Below are positions 44,355 to 55,227 of a DNA stretch of 64,000 nucleotides, in pieces (the first letter of the stretch is position 1; each line of letters opens with the position of its first letter). The translations under genes and the position numbers were made by a program. The DNA is from Cellulosimicrobium arenosum (GTDB lineage: Bacteria > Actinomycetota > Actinomycetes > Actinomycetales > Cellulomonadaceae): contig NZ_JACYHB010000015.1 of NCBI RefSeq assembly GCF_014837295.1, forward strand, positions 48,718-112,717, in the 5' to 3' direction. Under the pieces are notes generated by a model, which did no database searches, was not told the DNA's origin, and worked only from the letters and a program-made list of their open reading frames with translations.

Positions 44355-45734
44355 ATGCCCTCGATCTGGTGGTCGCGCCGCGACCTGCGCCTCGCCGACA
44401 ACCCGGCGCTCGTCGCCGCGACGGACGCCGCGCGCGCGGCGGGCGACGAGGTGGTCGCGCTGTACGTGCTGGACCCCCGGCTGTGGGAGTCTGCGGGTGG
44501 CCCGCGCCGGTCCTACCTCGCGCAGAGCCTCGCGGCGCTCGACGACGCGACCGGGGGTCGTCTCGTCGTGCGCCACGGCGACCCGCGCGACGTCGTGCCC
44601 GCGCTCGCACGCGAGCTCGGGGCGGACGAGGTCCACGTCGCGGCGTCGTACGAGCCGTACGGGCGCCGGCGCGACGACGCGGTCGAGGCGTCGCTGCCCG
44701 ACGTCGGCGGACGCCTGGTGCGCACCGGTTCCCCGTACGCGGTCGCACCCGGCCGTGTCCTGAACCAGCAGGGCTCGCCCTTCCAGGTCTTCACCCCGTT
44801 CCGTGACGCGTGGGTCGGGCACGGGTGGCGGGACCCGGCGGTCCGCCCCCGGGAGATCCCCTGGGCCGACGTCCGCTCGGACGGGCCGCCCGCCGACCCC
44901 GGCACGGACGCGGACCTCCCCGCGGCCGGGGAGGCGGCGGCACGCCGTCGGTGGCACGCGTTCCTGGCCGACGACCTCACGGGCTACGGGCGCGAGCGCG
45001 ACCGGCCGGACCGGCCCGCGACGTCGGGCATGTCGATCCCCCTCAAGTGGGGCGAGGTGCACCCGCGCACGCTCCTCGCGGACCTGCGTGCGGCGCTGCA
45101 CGACGGCGCGCCGTCCGACGACGTCCTGACGTTCCGCTCCGAGCTCGCGTGGCGCGAGTTCCACGCGGACGTCCTGTTCCACCACCCGGGTGCCGCGCAC
45201 CGCTCGCTGCGCAGCGTCGTGCCCGACGACGCGTGGGCCGACGGCACCGACGAGGACCGGTACCTCGCAGCGTGGGCAGCCGGGCACACCGGCTACCCGC
45301 TCGTCGACGCGGGCATGCGCCAGCTCCTCGGCGAGGGGTGGATGCACAACCGGGTACGCATGGTCGTCGCGTCGTTCCTCGTCAAGGACCTGCACGTGCG
45401 CTGGCAGCGCGGCGCGGACCACTTCATGGCGCACCTCGCGGACGGCGACGTGTCGCAGAACCAGCTCAACTGGCAGTGGGTCGCGGGCACCGGGCGCGAC
45501 GCCGCGCCCTACTTCCGCATCTTCAACCCGGTGACGCAGAGCAAGAAGTTCGACCCGGACGGCGCGTACGTGCGCCGCTGGGTGCCGGAGCTGCGGGGCG
45601 TCGACGGCCCGGCCGTGCACGAGCCCTGGACGCTGGACGACCCGCCGCAGGGCTACCCGGAGCGGATCGTGGACCACGCCGAGGAGCGGCGCGTCTCCCT
45701 CGACGACTTCCAGCGGGCTCGCGACTCCCGCTGA
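44355..45734 (+). CDS. phrB: Deoxyribodipyrimidine photo-lyase
   Basis: Blue-light repair of cyclobutane pyrimidine dimers, 459 aa. N-terminal antenna domain begins I-W-W-S-R-R-D-L-R-L-A-D-N-P-A-L. The FAD domain has S-I-P-L-K-W-G-E, R-E-F-H-A-D-V-L-F-H-H-P, the hallmark W-A-A-G-H-T-G-Y-P-L-V-D-A-G-M-R-Q-L, W-M-H-N-R-V-R-M-V-V-A-S-F-L-V-K and R-I-F-N-P-V-T-Q-S-K-K-F-D-P-D-G. Class I CPD photolyase is the best call; which antenna chromophore it binds is not evident. It has its own leaderless promoter and a strong shared terminator with alc. Confidence 0.95.
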   Translation: MPSIWWSRRDLRLADNPALVAATDAARAAGDEVVALYVLDPRLWESAGGPRRSYLAQSLAALDDATGGRLVVRHGDPRDVVPALARELGADEVHVAASYEPYGRRRDDAVEASLPDVGGRLVRTGSPYAVAPGRVLNQQGSPFQVFTPFRDAWVGHGWRDPAVRPREIPWADVRSDGPPADPGTDADLPAAGEAAARRRWHAFLADDLTGYGRERDRPDRPATSGMSIPLKWGEVHPRTLLADLRAALHDGAPSDDVLTFRSELAWREFHADVLFHHPGAAHRSLRSVVPDDAWADGTDEDRYLAAWAAGHTGYPLVDAGMRQLLGEGWMHNRVRMVVASFLVKDLHVRWQRGADHFMAHLADGDVSQNQLNWQWVAGTGRDAAPYFRIFNPVTQSKKFDPDGAYVRRWVPELRGVDGPAVHEPWTLDDPPQGYPERIVDHAEERRVSLDDFQRARDSR

Positions 45735-45740
45735 GGACGT

Positions 45741-45774
45741 GCCGCCGGCCGGACCCCCGCGGCCGGCCGGCGGC
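45741..45774. terminator. Bidirectional terminator between phrB and alc
   Basis: GCCGCCGGCCGG and CCGGCCGGCGGC form a perfect 12-bp stem with a 10-base loop between convergent genes. Confidence 0.65.
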
Positions 45775-45780
45775 GGCTCG

Positions 45781-46881
45781 TCAGGCCGGTGCCTCGCCCG
45801 GCACCTGGTCCCGGTGTGCCTGCGGCAGCGACTCCCACCAGCGCAGCCGCGCGGCCGCGAGGTCCTCGGGGGTGAGCTCCCCCCACACCCGCAGGCGGGA
45901 CAGCCCGCCGTCGGGGTACACGTCGAGTCGCAGGTGCGTCGCCGCGGGCGCGCCCTCGATCACGTGGCGGTGGCGCGTGTCCGCGCGCACGTCGGCCTTC
46001 GGCAGGACGTCGGACCACGGACCCGACGGCGCACCGTCGTCCAGGCCCGCGCCCTCGGCGGGCACGGGGCCGGCGTCGTGCACCTGCAGGCGGACCGCGC
46101 CGGGCGCGTTGCCCACGTAGTAGGTCGTGTCCACCTCGACGTGGCGCACGACGCCGCGCTGCGCGAGCGCGAAGACCGCGAAGTCGTTGCCGGGGCCGCG
46201 GCGCCGGGCGTTCTCCCAGCCCTCCCCCATGTGCGCGGCCTTGCCGGGCAGGATGATGTTGCCGGGCGAGGAGTAGAACGCGTCGGAGGTCTCGACGAGC
46301 CGGCCGCCGTTCTCGGCGGCGACGAGGTCGATCGTCCCGGCGAGGAAGCGCGGGTCGGGGACGACCTCGCCGTGCACGCGGAACCGCGCGACGCCGCCGT
46401 CGGGGTAGATGGTCAGGCGGACGTGGGTCCACCGCGTGCGGTCGGTGACCTCATAGACGTTGGGGGCGTCGCCCTCCGCGTCCTGCTTCGCGACGATGGT
46501 CGTCCACGACGCGTCGTGCAGCTCGTCGACGGAGGGGTAACCCTCGACCGACGTCGCCTCGACCGACACGTAGGGCGGGTAGTTGCCGCGGAACCACGCG
46601 GTGTCGACCACGACGCCGTGGACGATCCCCGCCGCGCCGAGCCGCACGATCGCGGCGTCGGACTCCAGCCCGTCGCGGCGCCGACGCGTCTCCCAGCCGT
46701 CGTAGACCTTGCCCTTGTGGCCGAACTCGTTCACGTCGAACGCGGGCGCGCCGGGGCGGATGAGGTTCTCGCGCTGGGCGAAGAGCTCGTCGCTGGCCCA
46801 GACCACGCTGCCGCCCAGCGCGCGGGACGCGAGGTCCGGCAGAGCCTGGAAGGCGGCGAGCGGCGTGGGTACGTGGGACAT
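45781..46881 (-). CDS. alc: Allantoicase
   Basis: Hydrolyses allantoate to ureidoglycolate and urea in purine breakdown, 366 aa. Two homologous beta-sandwich halves are seen: G-K-V-Y-D-G-W-E-T-R-R-R and V-V-V-D-T-A-W-F-R-G-N-Y-P in the first, M-G-E-G-W-E-N-A-R-R-R-G-P-G-N-D and V-E-V-D-T-T-Y-Y-V-G-N-A-P in the second. Each has an R-L-x-x-Y-P-D-G-G strand. GAGGAG precedes the ATG, which overlaps the allB stop by one base (TGATG). Final gene of hyi-glxR-gcl-allB-alc. Confidence 0.95.
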   Translation of the reverse strand: MSHVPTPLAAFQALPDLASRALGGSVVWASDELFAQRENLIRPGAPAFDVNEFGHKGKVYDGWETRRRRDGLESDAAIVRLGAAGIVHGVVVDTAWFRGNYPPYVSVEATSVEGYPSVDELHDASWTTIVAKQDAEGDAPNVYEVTDRTRWTHVRLTIYPDGGVARFRVHGEVVPDPRFLAGTIDLVAAENGGRLVETSDAFYSSPGNIILPGKAAHMGEGWENARRRGPGNDFAVFALAQRGVVRHVEVDTTYYVGNAPGAVRLQVHDAGPVPAEGAGLDDGAPSGPWSDVLPKADVRADTRHRHVIEGAPAATHLRLDVYPDGGLSRLRVWGELTPEDLAAARLRWWESLPQAHRDQVPGEAPA

Positions 46882-48233
46882 CAGATGTCTCCTCTCGTCA
46901 GGAGGCGTCCGGTGGGCCGGTCGGGTGTGACCTCCTCGCCACGCAGGAACGTGGCGACGACCGCGCCGGACAGCGCTCGGTTCGCGTACGGGGTGATGGG
47001 GTTCTTGTGGTGCAGCGCGAGCGGGTCCACGACGAACGTCGTGCCCGGCTCGACGACGGCCAGGTCGGCGTCGTGCCCGACGACGATCCCGCCCTTGCGG
47101 GCGAGGCCCGCGAGCCGCGCGGGCCGGGTCGACATCCACTCGACGACACGCTCGAACGCCACGCCGCGCTCGCGCGCCGCCGTCCAGACGATCGCGAGGC
47201 CGAGCTGGAGCGAGGACACGCCGCCCCACGCGGTGCCGAAGTCGCCGGTGTCGAGGTCCTTGAGGTCCGGCGTGCTGGGCGAGTGGTCGGAGACCACGAT
47301 GTCGATCGTGCCGTCGAGCAACGCCTCCCAGAGCAGGTCGCGGTTCGCGCCCTCCCGGATGGGCGGGCAGCACTTGTACGCCGTCGCGCCGTCCGGGATC
47401 TCCTCGGCCGCGAGCGCCAGGTAGTGCGGGCAGGTCTCGACGGTCAGGCGGACGCCCTCCGCCTTGGCGCGGCGGATCATGGGCAGCGCGTCGGAGCTCG
47501 ACAGGTGCAGGACGTGCGCACGCGCACCGGTGCGGCGCGCAGCGTCGATCACGTGGGCGATCGCCGTGTTCTCGGCGTCGCGCGGTCGCGAGGCGAGGAA
47601 CGACTCGTAGTGGTCGCCGTGCGCGGCGGGTGCCTCGTCGATGACGTGCGAGTCCTCGGCGTGCACGATCATGAGGCCGTCGAACTGCGCGATCTCGGCC
47701 AGGTCGGTCTCGAGCTCGTCGGGCTCGAGGTGGCCGAACTCGTCGACGCCCGAGTGCAGCAGGAAGCACTTGAAGCCGAACACGCCGGCGTCCCACAGGG
47801 GGCGCAGGTCGGACGTGTTGCCCGGCACCGCGCCGCCCCAGAACCCGACGTCGACGAACGCCTGGTCGCGCGCGACCTTCTGCTTGACCTCGAGCGCCGC
47901 GACGTCGACCGTGGGCGGGATCGAGTTGAGCGGCATGTCGACGATGGTCGTCACGCCGCCCGCGGCGGCGGCCCGCGTCGCCGACGCGAAACCCTCCCAC
48001 TCGGTGCGCCCGGGCTCGTTGACGTGGACGTGCGTGTCCACGAGCCCGGGGATCAGGACCTGCCCGGGCGCGAGCTCGACGACGCGAGCGCCGGCGAGCC
48101 CCGTGCCGAGCGGCTCGACGGCGGTGATCGCACCGGCACGCACGCCGACCTCCCGGGGCTGCTCCGCGCCGTCGACGAGCACGCGCTCGCCGCGCACGAC
48201 GAGGTCGAACGTGTGGTCGGGTGTCGTGCTCAT
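46881..48233 (-). CDS. allB: Allantoinase
   Basis: Cyclic amidohydrolase opening allantoin to allantoate, 450 aa. Metal site: [10 protein letters not shown], the probable carboxylated lysine in F-G-F-K-C-F-L, later histidines in H-A-E-D and H-L-S-S, and the aspartate in [17 protein letters not shown] distinguishes allantoinase from dihydropyrimidinase and dihydroorotase. AGGAGG lies upstream. 51 bases separate it from gcl. Confidence 0.95.
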   Translation of the reverse strand: MSTTPDHTFDLVVRGERVLVDGAEQPREVGVRAGAITAVEPLGTGLAGARVVELAPGQVLIPGLVDTHVHVNEPGRTEWEGFASATRAAAAGGVTTIVDMPLNSIPPTVDVAALEVKQKVARDQAFVDVGFWGGAVPGNTSDLRPLWDAGVFGFKCFLLHSGVDEFGHLEPDELETDLAEIAQFDGLMIVHAEDSHVIDEAPAAHGDHYESFLASRPRDAENTAIAHVIDAARRTGARAHVLHLSSSDALPMIRRAKAEGVRLTVETCPHYLALAAEEIPDGATAYKCCPPIREGANRDLLWEALLDGTIDIVVSDHSPSTPDLKDLDTGDFGTAWGGVSSLQLGLAIVWTAARERGVAFERVVEWMSTRPARLAGLARKGGIVVGHDADLAVVEPGTTFVVDPLALHHKNPITPYANRALSGAVVATFLRGEEVTPDRPTGRLLTRGDI

Positions 48234-48284
48234 CGGCTGATCCTCCTGCTCGTCGGTGCAGTTCGTCGATACGTCGCGCGTGTC

Positions 48285-50072
<1,788 letters not shown>

Positions 50073-50134
50073 GGTTCGCTCCTTGCTGGGATGCGCCGGG
50101 TCGTCGTCGGCCCGACGGCGCGTGGTCGGTGTGG

Positions 50135-51031
50135 TCAGGAGGTCCGGTCGGTGCCGAGCCGGCCGGAGAGGCGCTCGACGCCGCGGAGCAGACCGGAGTG
50201 GTCGAGGTCGCCGTCGCCGTTCGCGAGGGCCGAGCCCATGAGCTGGGCGACGAGGCCGCCGAGCGGGACGACGACGCCCTTCTCGCGCGCCGCCGCGGTG
50301 ACGATGCCGAGGTCCTTGTGGTGCAGCGCGATGCGGAAGCCCGGGGTGAAGGACTTGTCGATCATGTTCTGCTTCTTCTGGTCCAGGACCTTGGACCCGG
50401 CGAGCCCGCCACCGAGCACCTCGAGCGCGCTGGGGAGGTCCACCCCGTACGCCTCGAGGAACGCCACGGACTCGGCGAGCGCCTGGATGTTGGCAGCCAC
50501 GATCAGCTGGTTCGCGGCCTTGACGGTCTGCCCGGAGCCGGTCGGCCCGACGTGCACGACCGTCTTGCCGACGGCGTCGAAGACCGGGCGCGCGGCCTCG
50601 AAGTCCGCCGGCTCACCGCCGACCATGATGGACAGCGCGGCGTTCTTGGCGCCGGCCTCGCCCCCCGACACCGGTGCGTCCAGGTAGCGCAGCCCCCGCT
50701 CACGGGCTGCCTCGGCGAGGCGCACGGTGACGTCGGGACGGATCGAGGAGAAGTCGACGACGAGCGTCCCGGGTCGGGCGTGCTCGAGGACCCCGCCCTC
50801 CCCGGTGAGCACCTGCTCGACGTCCGGGGAGTCGGGGACCATGATCGCGACGACGTCGGCCGAGCGGACGGCGTCGGCGATCGAGTCCGCGGCGGTCCCG
50901 CCCGCCTCGACGAGCGGTCGGGTCTTCTCGGGGCTGCGGTTGTAGCCCGCGACGTCGTGGCCGGCGTCCTGCAGGTGGACGGCCATGGGGCTGCCCATGA
51001 TGCCGAGTCCGATGAAGGCGATGGAGGTCAT
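50135..51031 (-). CDS. glxR: 2-hydroxy-3-oxopropionate (tartronate semialdehyde) reductase
   Basis: NAD(P)H-dependent reduction of tartronate semialdehyde to D-glycerate, 298 aa, beta-hydroxyacid dehydrogenase family. G-L-G-I-M-G-S-P-M nucleotide motif (8-16), substrate signature [11 protein letters not shown], and the catalytic lysine region G-Q-T-V-K-A-A-N-Q near 170. K-D-L-G-I near 240 completes the active site. Position between hyi and gcl fixes its role. Confidence 0.94.
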   Translation of the reverse strand: MTSIAFIGLGIMGSPMAVHLQDAGHDVAGYNRSPEKTRPLVEAGGTAADSIADAVRSADVVAIMVPDSPDVEQVLTGEGGVLEHARPGTLVVDFSSIRPDVTVRLAEAARERGLRYLDAPVSGGEAGAKNAALSIMVGGEPADFEAARPVFDAVGKTVVHVGPTGSGQTVKAANQLIVAANIQALAESVAFLEAYGVDLPSALEVLGGGLAGSKVLDQKKQNMIDKSFTPGFRIALHHKDLGIVTAAAREKGVVVPLGGLVAQLMGSALANGDGDLDHSGLLRGVERLSGRLGTDRTS

Positions 51032-51098
51032 GTCTGTCTCCTACGGTCGGGGAGGTCGGGAGGTCTGTCGGGCGCCGTGGATCCGTCGGGCCGGCTGC

Positions 51099-51911
51099 TC
51101 AGCGCTCGGAGGCGGGCAGCCAGACGAACGGGTCTGCGGCGGCGGTCTTGTACTCGAGGCCGACCCAGCCGTCGTAGCCGCCTGCGCGCAGGTCCTCGAC
51201 CCAGCGGTCGATCGGCAGGTCGCCCGTCCCCGGCTCGCCGCGTCCCGGTGCGTCGGCGACCTGGACGTGCGCGACGCGGTCGCGGTGGGCGGCGAGTGCC
51301 GCGTCGACGTCGTCGCCGTTGACGGCGAGGTGGTAGACGTCGAACAGCAGACCGAGGTTCGTCTCGCCGTGCTCGGACGCGACCCGGTCGAGCACGGCGA
51401 TCGCGTCCGCCGCAGTCTTCAGGGGGTAGGCGGGCGCTCCGCTCACGGGCTCGACCAGCACCGTGCCGCCGATGCGGCCGACGGCACGCGCGGCCAGGGC
51501 GAGGTTGTACGCGCCCAGCTCGTCCTGCGCCTCGGGAGTCTGGTCCTCCTGGCGGTTGCCGTAGAGCGCGTTGAACGCGCGGCAGCCGGTGCGCTCCCCG
51601 ATGGTGGTCACCACGTCGAGGTTGGCGCGCAGGTCCGCGGACCGGGAGGGCCACGACACGAGCCCCCGGTCCCCGCCCGGCATGTTGCCGGCGTCGAAGT
51701 TGAGTCCGGTGAGCCGGACGCCCGCCGCCTCGATCGCGCCGACGAAGGCGTCGACCTCCTCGTGCGCGGGGGTCGGCGTCGCGAACGGCCACCAGAACTC
51801 CACGCCGCGGAAGCCGGCTGCGGCGGCGGCCGCCGGGCGCTCGAGCAGCGGCAGGTTGGTCAGCAGGATCGAGCAGTTCACCGTCCAGGTGGGGGTGATC
51901 GCCTCAGCCAT
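51099..51911 (-). CDS. hyi: Hydroxypyruvate isomerase
   Basis: Interconverts hydroxypyruvate and tartronate semialdehyde (270 aa, AP-endonuclease-2/xylose-isomerase-like TIM barrel). W-T-V-N-C-S-I-L-L-T-N-L-P, G-F-R-G-V-E-F-W-W-P-F, L-N-F-D-A-G-N-M-P-G-G-D-R-G, V-L-V-E-P-V-S, L-L-F-D-V-Y-H-L and G-L-E-Y-K are family marks, with E and D metal ligands. The start at 51911 has GAGGAG seven bases upstream. First gene of the glyoxylate/allantoin operon; two IclR-type boxes lie 50-85 bases before it. Confidence 0.94.
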   Translation of the reverse strand: MAEAITPTWTVNCSILLTNLPLLERPAAAAAAGFRGVEFWWPFATPTPAHEEVDAFVGAIEAAGVRLTGLNFDAGNMPGGDRGLVSWPSRSADLRANLDVVTTIGERTGCRAFNALYGNRQEDQTPEAQDELGAYNLALAARAVGRIGGTVLVEPVSGAPAYPLKTAADAIAVLDRVASEHGETNLGLLFDVYHLAVNGDDVDAALAAHRDRVAHVQVADAPGRGEPGTGDLPIDRWVEDLRAGGYDGWVGLEYKTAAADPFVWLPASER

Positions 51912-51954
51912 GGTCGTGCTCCTCGCGTCTCGTCGTCGTTCCGTCGAGCCTCCC

Positions 51955-51960
51955 ACGCTA
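51955..51960 (-). promoter_or_regulatory. -10 element of the hyi operon
   Basis: TAGCGT on the minus strand, adjacent to operator box A; no consensus -35 is visible where box B lies. Confidence 0.5.
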
Positions 51961-51996
51961 TTCCGTCTTGTGGAAGTTCTCTTCTGCTATGTGAAA
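51961..51996. promoter_or_regulatory. Two IclR-type operator boxes before hyi
   Basis: Box A TTCCGTCTTGTGGAA (51961-51975) and box B TTCTGCTATGTGAAA (51982-51996), centres 21 bp apart. They match the pair before uraD in sequence and spacing. Box A abuts the -10, and box B covers the -35 position, so binding should repress. Confidence 0.75.
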
Positions 51997-52094
51997 TCCT
52001 AGGCCGGGTCGTGGCGATCGTCAACCCCTGCGCCGCACCCCGCACCGAGCCGCCGGGCACGGCGATCCGCCGTGCGGGAGCGGGGAGGACGCAC

Positions 52095-52134
52095 GGAGGG
52101 CGGTCGCGGAGCCGGCGCTCCACGACCGCCCTCC
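52095..52134 (-). terminator. Terminator of the malic enzyme/malate synthase operon
   Basis: GGAGGGCGGTCG and its exact complement form a 12-bp stem around 16 bases, 17 bases after the DUF6986 gene's stop. There is no T-tract. Confidence 0.6.
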
Positions 52135-52150
52135 GGGATCGCCGACCGGC

Positions 52151-53524
52151 TCAGTGCGCGTCGACCCCCGGGCGTGCGTCGCGCAACGCCTCGAGGCGAC
52201 GTCGGGTCAGCGTCTCGTCGTCTCCCGCCACCTCGGTCGGCGTGAGCGCGCCGCAGTCGAGCGCGCGCAGCAGGAACCACGCGAGCGCCTTCGCCGTCGC
52301 CGGCTCGTCGAGCACTCCCCCGGGCTCGCCGAGACCGTCGACGACCCGCACGTAGTCCCGCAGCCGCTTCACCGCCGCGGGCGCCGCGCGGCGGAAGAAC
52401 GCGTACGTCGCCGCGTACCGGCTCGCGAGCTGCGCCGGATGCAGGTCCCACCCCTGGTAGAAGCCGCGCTCGAGCGAGCGCCGCACGAGCCTGCCGTGCA
52501 GCACCCACGCCGCGCCGACGGTCCGCGTGTCGCCCACGGGCAGCACGTTCGTCGACCCGTCCGAGACGCGGACGCCCGTCCCCGCGGCCGCGAGCTGCAT
52601 GACCGCCTTGGCGTGGTCCGCCGCGGGGTGCTCCATCGACTGGTACTCGGCGGCGATCCCGAGCGACGCGCTGTAGTCGTACGTCCCGTAGTGCAGCCCG
52701 ACGGCGCGCGCACCCGCCGCGTGCACCATGCGCGCGACGGTCGCCGTGCCGTCGGGCCCCAGGACCGCCTGCGGCGTCTCGACCTGGATCTCGAACCGCA
52801 GCCGCCCGGCCGGGAGGTCCAGCGCGGCCTCGAGGCGCTCGCACACCGCGACCATCGCCTCGACCTGCTCGACCGCGGACACCTTCGCGAGCGTGACCAC
52901 GTAGCCCGCGGGCAGGTCCCCGCCGACGCCGGAGGCGTCGGTCCCGCTCGCACGCAGGCCCGCGACGAGCGCCGTCGTGAAGACGTCGAACGTGCGCACG
53001 CCACGACGACGGGTCGCGCGCTCGAACGACTTGATCCGGATCCCCACGAACGCAGGGCTGCTGCCCGCCGCGAGCGCCGCGACGAGCTCGTGCGCCGCCG
53101 CGTGCGCCGCCGCGTCCTCCGCCGCGTCGCCGTGGTCGCCGTAGCCGTCCTCGAAGTCGATCCGCAGGTCCTCGATCGGCTCCGCCGCGAGCTTGGCGTC
53201 CACCAGCGGGGCGACACCGAGCGCAGGGTCGACACCCAGCGCACGCACGAGGTGGCGCGAGCCCCCGGCCGCCCGCAGGGCCGCCCGCGCCTGCTCACCC
53301 CACCGGGCGGGCAGGTCGCGGTCGTACCGGTCGCCCGGCACGTAGACCGTGTGCACGGGCTGACGTGAGCCGTCGTCCCCCGGATAGCCCTGCTCGAGCA
53401 GCACGTCCACGGCCTCGAGCCGTGCATCGAGCTCTGCGTCGAGCGCGGCGTCGAGCGACCGCGCTGCGTGCGGCCTCTCGCTGCCGGCCGAGCCCGCCGG
53501 TCGCGCGAGCGGTCCGGCCGTCAC
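52151..53524 (-). CDS. HpcH/HpaI aldolase/citrate lyase-like protein (DUF6986)
   Basis: Protein of 457 aa with a CitE/HpcH-like TIM barrel. Landmarks: D-L-R-I-D-F-E-D-G-Y-G near 130 (metal-binding acid region), F-V-G-I-R-I-K-S-F, R-F-E-I-Q-V-E-T-P-Q-A-V-L-G, A-V-G-L-H-Y-G-T-Y-D-Y, and G-W-D-L-H-P-A-Q near the end. It matches a family I recall as DUF6986, regularly found next to malate synthase. The reaction is unknown; cleavage or synthesis of a glyoxylate- or acyl-CoA-derived hydroxy acid would fit fold and context. The GTG start overlaps the aceB stop (GTGA), so it is made together with malate synthase. Confidence 0.85.
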   Translation of the reverse strand: MTAGPLARPAGSAGSERPHAARSLDAALDAELDARLEAVDVLLEQGYPGDDGSRQPVHTVYVPGDRYDRDLPARWGEQARAALRAAGGSRHLVRALGVDPALGVAPLVDAKLAAEPIEDLRIDFEDGYGDHGDAAEDAAAHAAAHELVAALAAGSSPAFVGIRIKSFERATRRRGVRTFDVFTTALVAGLRASGTDASGVGGDLPAGYVVTLAKVSAVEQVEAMVAVCERLEAALDLPAGRLRFEIQVETPQAVLGPDGTATVARMVHAAGARAVGLHYGTYDYSASLGIAAEYQSMEHPAADHAKAVMQLAAAGTGVRVSDGSTNVLPVGDTRTVGAAWVLHGRLVRRSLERGFYQGWDLHPAQLASRYAATYAFFRRAAPAAVKRLRDYVRVVDGLGEPGGVLDEPATAKALAWFLLRALDCGALTPTEVAGDDETLTRRRLEALRDARPGVDAH

Positions 53525-55176
53525 GGGGTCACCCCGCCGTCGGCCTCCGCACGGACGATCGCCTCGTAGGCGGGCAGCGTGAGGAAGTCCACGTACTCCT
53601 CGCCCAGGGCGATCTCCTCCACGAGGCGGCGGGCGGCGTCGTACGGCCCGCCGTCGTACACCTCGTGCCCGACGTCGTCCCGCAGCCGGGCCGTCTCCTC
53701 GACGAGCAGCGTGCGCACGAGATCGGCGGTGACGGTCGCGCCCGCGCCCGGGCCGTCGGTGAACGTCGTGCCGGAACGCACCCACTGCCAGACCTGGGAG
53801 CGGGCGATCTCGGCGGTGGCCGCGTCCTCCATGAGGTTGTGGATCGCGACCGCACCGTTGCCCGCGAGCCACGCGGCGACGTAGGCGACGGAGACGTAGA
53901 GGTTGTTGCGCAGGCCCGTCTCGGTGATCGCCCCCGCGGCCGACGCCGTGTCGAGGAGCTGGTCCGCCGTGACCTGCACGTCGGGCCGCAGCCGGTCGAG
54001 CTGGTTGGGGCGGTCGCCGAGGACGGCGTCGAACACGACCCGGCACACGGGCACGAGGTCCGGGTGGGCGACCCACGACCCGTCGAACCCGTCGGCGGCC
54101 TCGCGCTGCTTGTCCGCACGCACCTTCTCGAACGCCTGGGCCGTCACGTCCGGCTCGCGCCGGTTCGGGATGACCGCCGCCATGCCGCCCATCGCGAAGG
54201 CGCCGCGCCGGTGGCAGATGGAGACCAGGAGCTCGGTGTACGCCCGCATGAACGGCGCCGTCATCGTGATCGCGCCACGGTCCGGCAGGGTGAAGGACGG
54301 ACCGGAGTCGCGGAAGTACTTGATCACCGAGAACAGGTAGTCCCAGCGACCCGCGTTGAGCCCCGACGCGTGCTCGCGCAGCTCGTAGAGGATCTCCTCC
54401 ATCTCGAACGCCGCCGGGATCGTCTCGATCAGCACGGTCGCGCGGACCGTGCCGTGCGGGATGCCCAGCGACTCCTGGGCATAGGTGAACACGTCGTTCC
54501 ACAGGCGCGCCTCGAGGTGCGACTCCATCTTGGGCAGGTAGTAGTACGGACCCGACCCGCGGGCGAGCAGCTCGGCGGCGTTGTGGAAGAAGTGCAGGCC
54601 GAAGTCCACGAGGGCGCCGACGGCGGGGGCGCCGTCGACCAGGACGTGCACCTCGTCGAAGTGCCAACCACGCGGCCGGACGACCATGACGGCCAGCCGG
54701 TCGTCGGGGGTCTCGGGCCGCAGCGCGTACTGCTTGCCGTCGGGCGACGCGAACGCGAGCCTGCGCCGGGTCGCGTCGTGCAGCACGACCTGACCGCCGA
54801 CGACGCTCGCCCAGTGCGGGGTGGACGCGTCCTCGAGGTCGGCCAGCCAGACCTTCGCGCCGGAGTTCAGCGCGTTGATGGCCATCTTCGGCGTCGGCGG
54901 TCCGGTGATCTCGACCCTGCGGTCGACCAAGTCGGCAGGTGCCGCCGCGACGCTCCACTCCCCCGACCGCACCCCCGCGGTCTCGGGCAGGAAGTCGAGG
55001 CGACCGGTGCGCGAGACCTGCTCACGCCGGTCGCGCCGGGCGCGGAGGAGCTCGTCACGCCGCGGGCCGAAACGCCGCTGCAGCTCGGCGACGAACGCGA
55101 GCGCCTCCGGTGTGAGGATCTCGGCGGACCGGTCGACCTCGGGACCGCGGACCGTTGCGGGAGTCGTGGTGGTCAT
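53521..55176 (-). CDS. aceB: Malate synthase A
   Basis: Condenses glyoxylate with acetyl-CoA to malate, 551 aa (form A length). G-P-P-T-P-K-M-A-I-N-A-L-N-S-G-A, W-L-A-D-L-E-D-A-S-T-P, V-L-I-E-T-I-P-A-A-F-E-M-E-E-I-L-Y-E-L, catalytic base in N-L-M-E-D-A-A-T-A-E-I. AAGGA is eight bases upstream of the ATG. No isocitrate lyase is nearby, so here it serves glyoxylate from allantoin rather than the glyoxylate shunt. It is 51 bases downstream of the malic enzyme gene and coupled to the DUF6986 gene. Confidence 0.96.
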   Translation of the reverse strand: MTTTTPATVRGPEVDRSAEILTPEALAFVAELQRRFGPRRDELLRARRDRREQVSRTGRLDFLPETAGVRSGEWSVAAAPADLVDRRVEITGPPTPKMAINALNSGAKVWLADLEDASTPHWASVVGGQVVLHDATRRRLAFASPDGKQYALRPETPDDRLAVMVVRPRGWHFDEVHVLVDGAPAVGALVDFGLHFFHNAAELLARGSGPYYYLPKMESHLEARLWNDVFTYAQESLGIPHGTVRATVLIETIPAAFEMEEILYELREHASGLNAGRWDYLFSVIKYFRDSGPSFTLPDRGAITMTAPFMRAYTELLVSICHRRGAFAMGGMAAVIPNRREPDVTAQAFEKVRADKQREAADGFDGSWVAHPDLVPVCRVVFDAVLGDRPNQLDRLRPDVQVTADQLLDTASAAGAITETGLRNNLYVSVAYVAAWLAGNGAVAIHNLMEDAATAEIARSQVWQWVRSGTTFTDGPGAGATVTADLVRTLLVEETARLRDDVGHEVYDGGPYDAARRLVEEIALGEEYVDFLTLPAYEAIVRAEADGGVTP

Positions 55177-55227
55177 GATGGACGTCCTTTCTCGAACGTA
55201 CGGACGAGACAGTCGGGATCGGACCGG

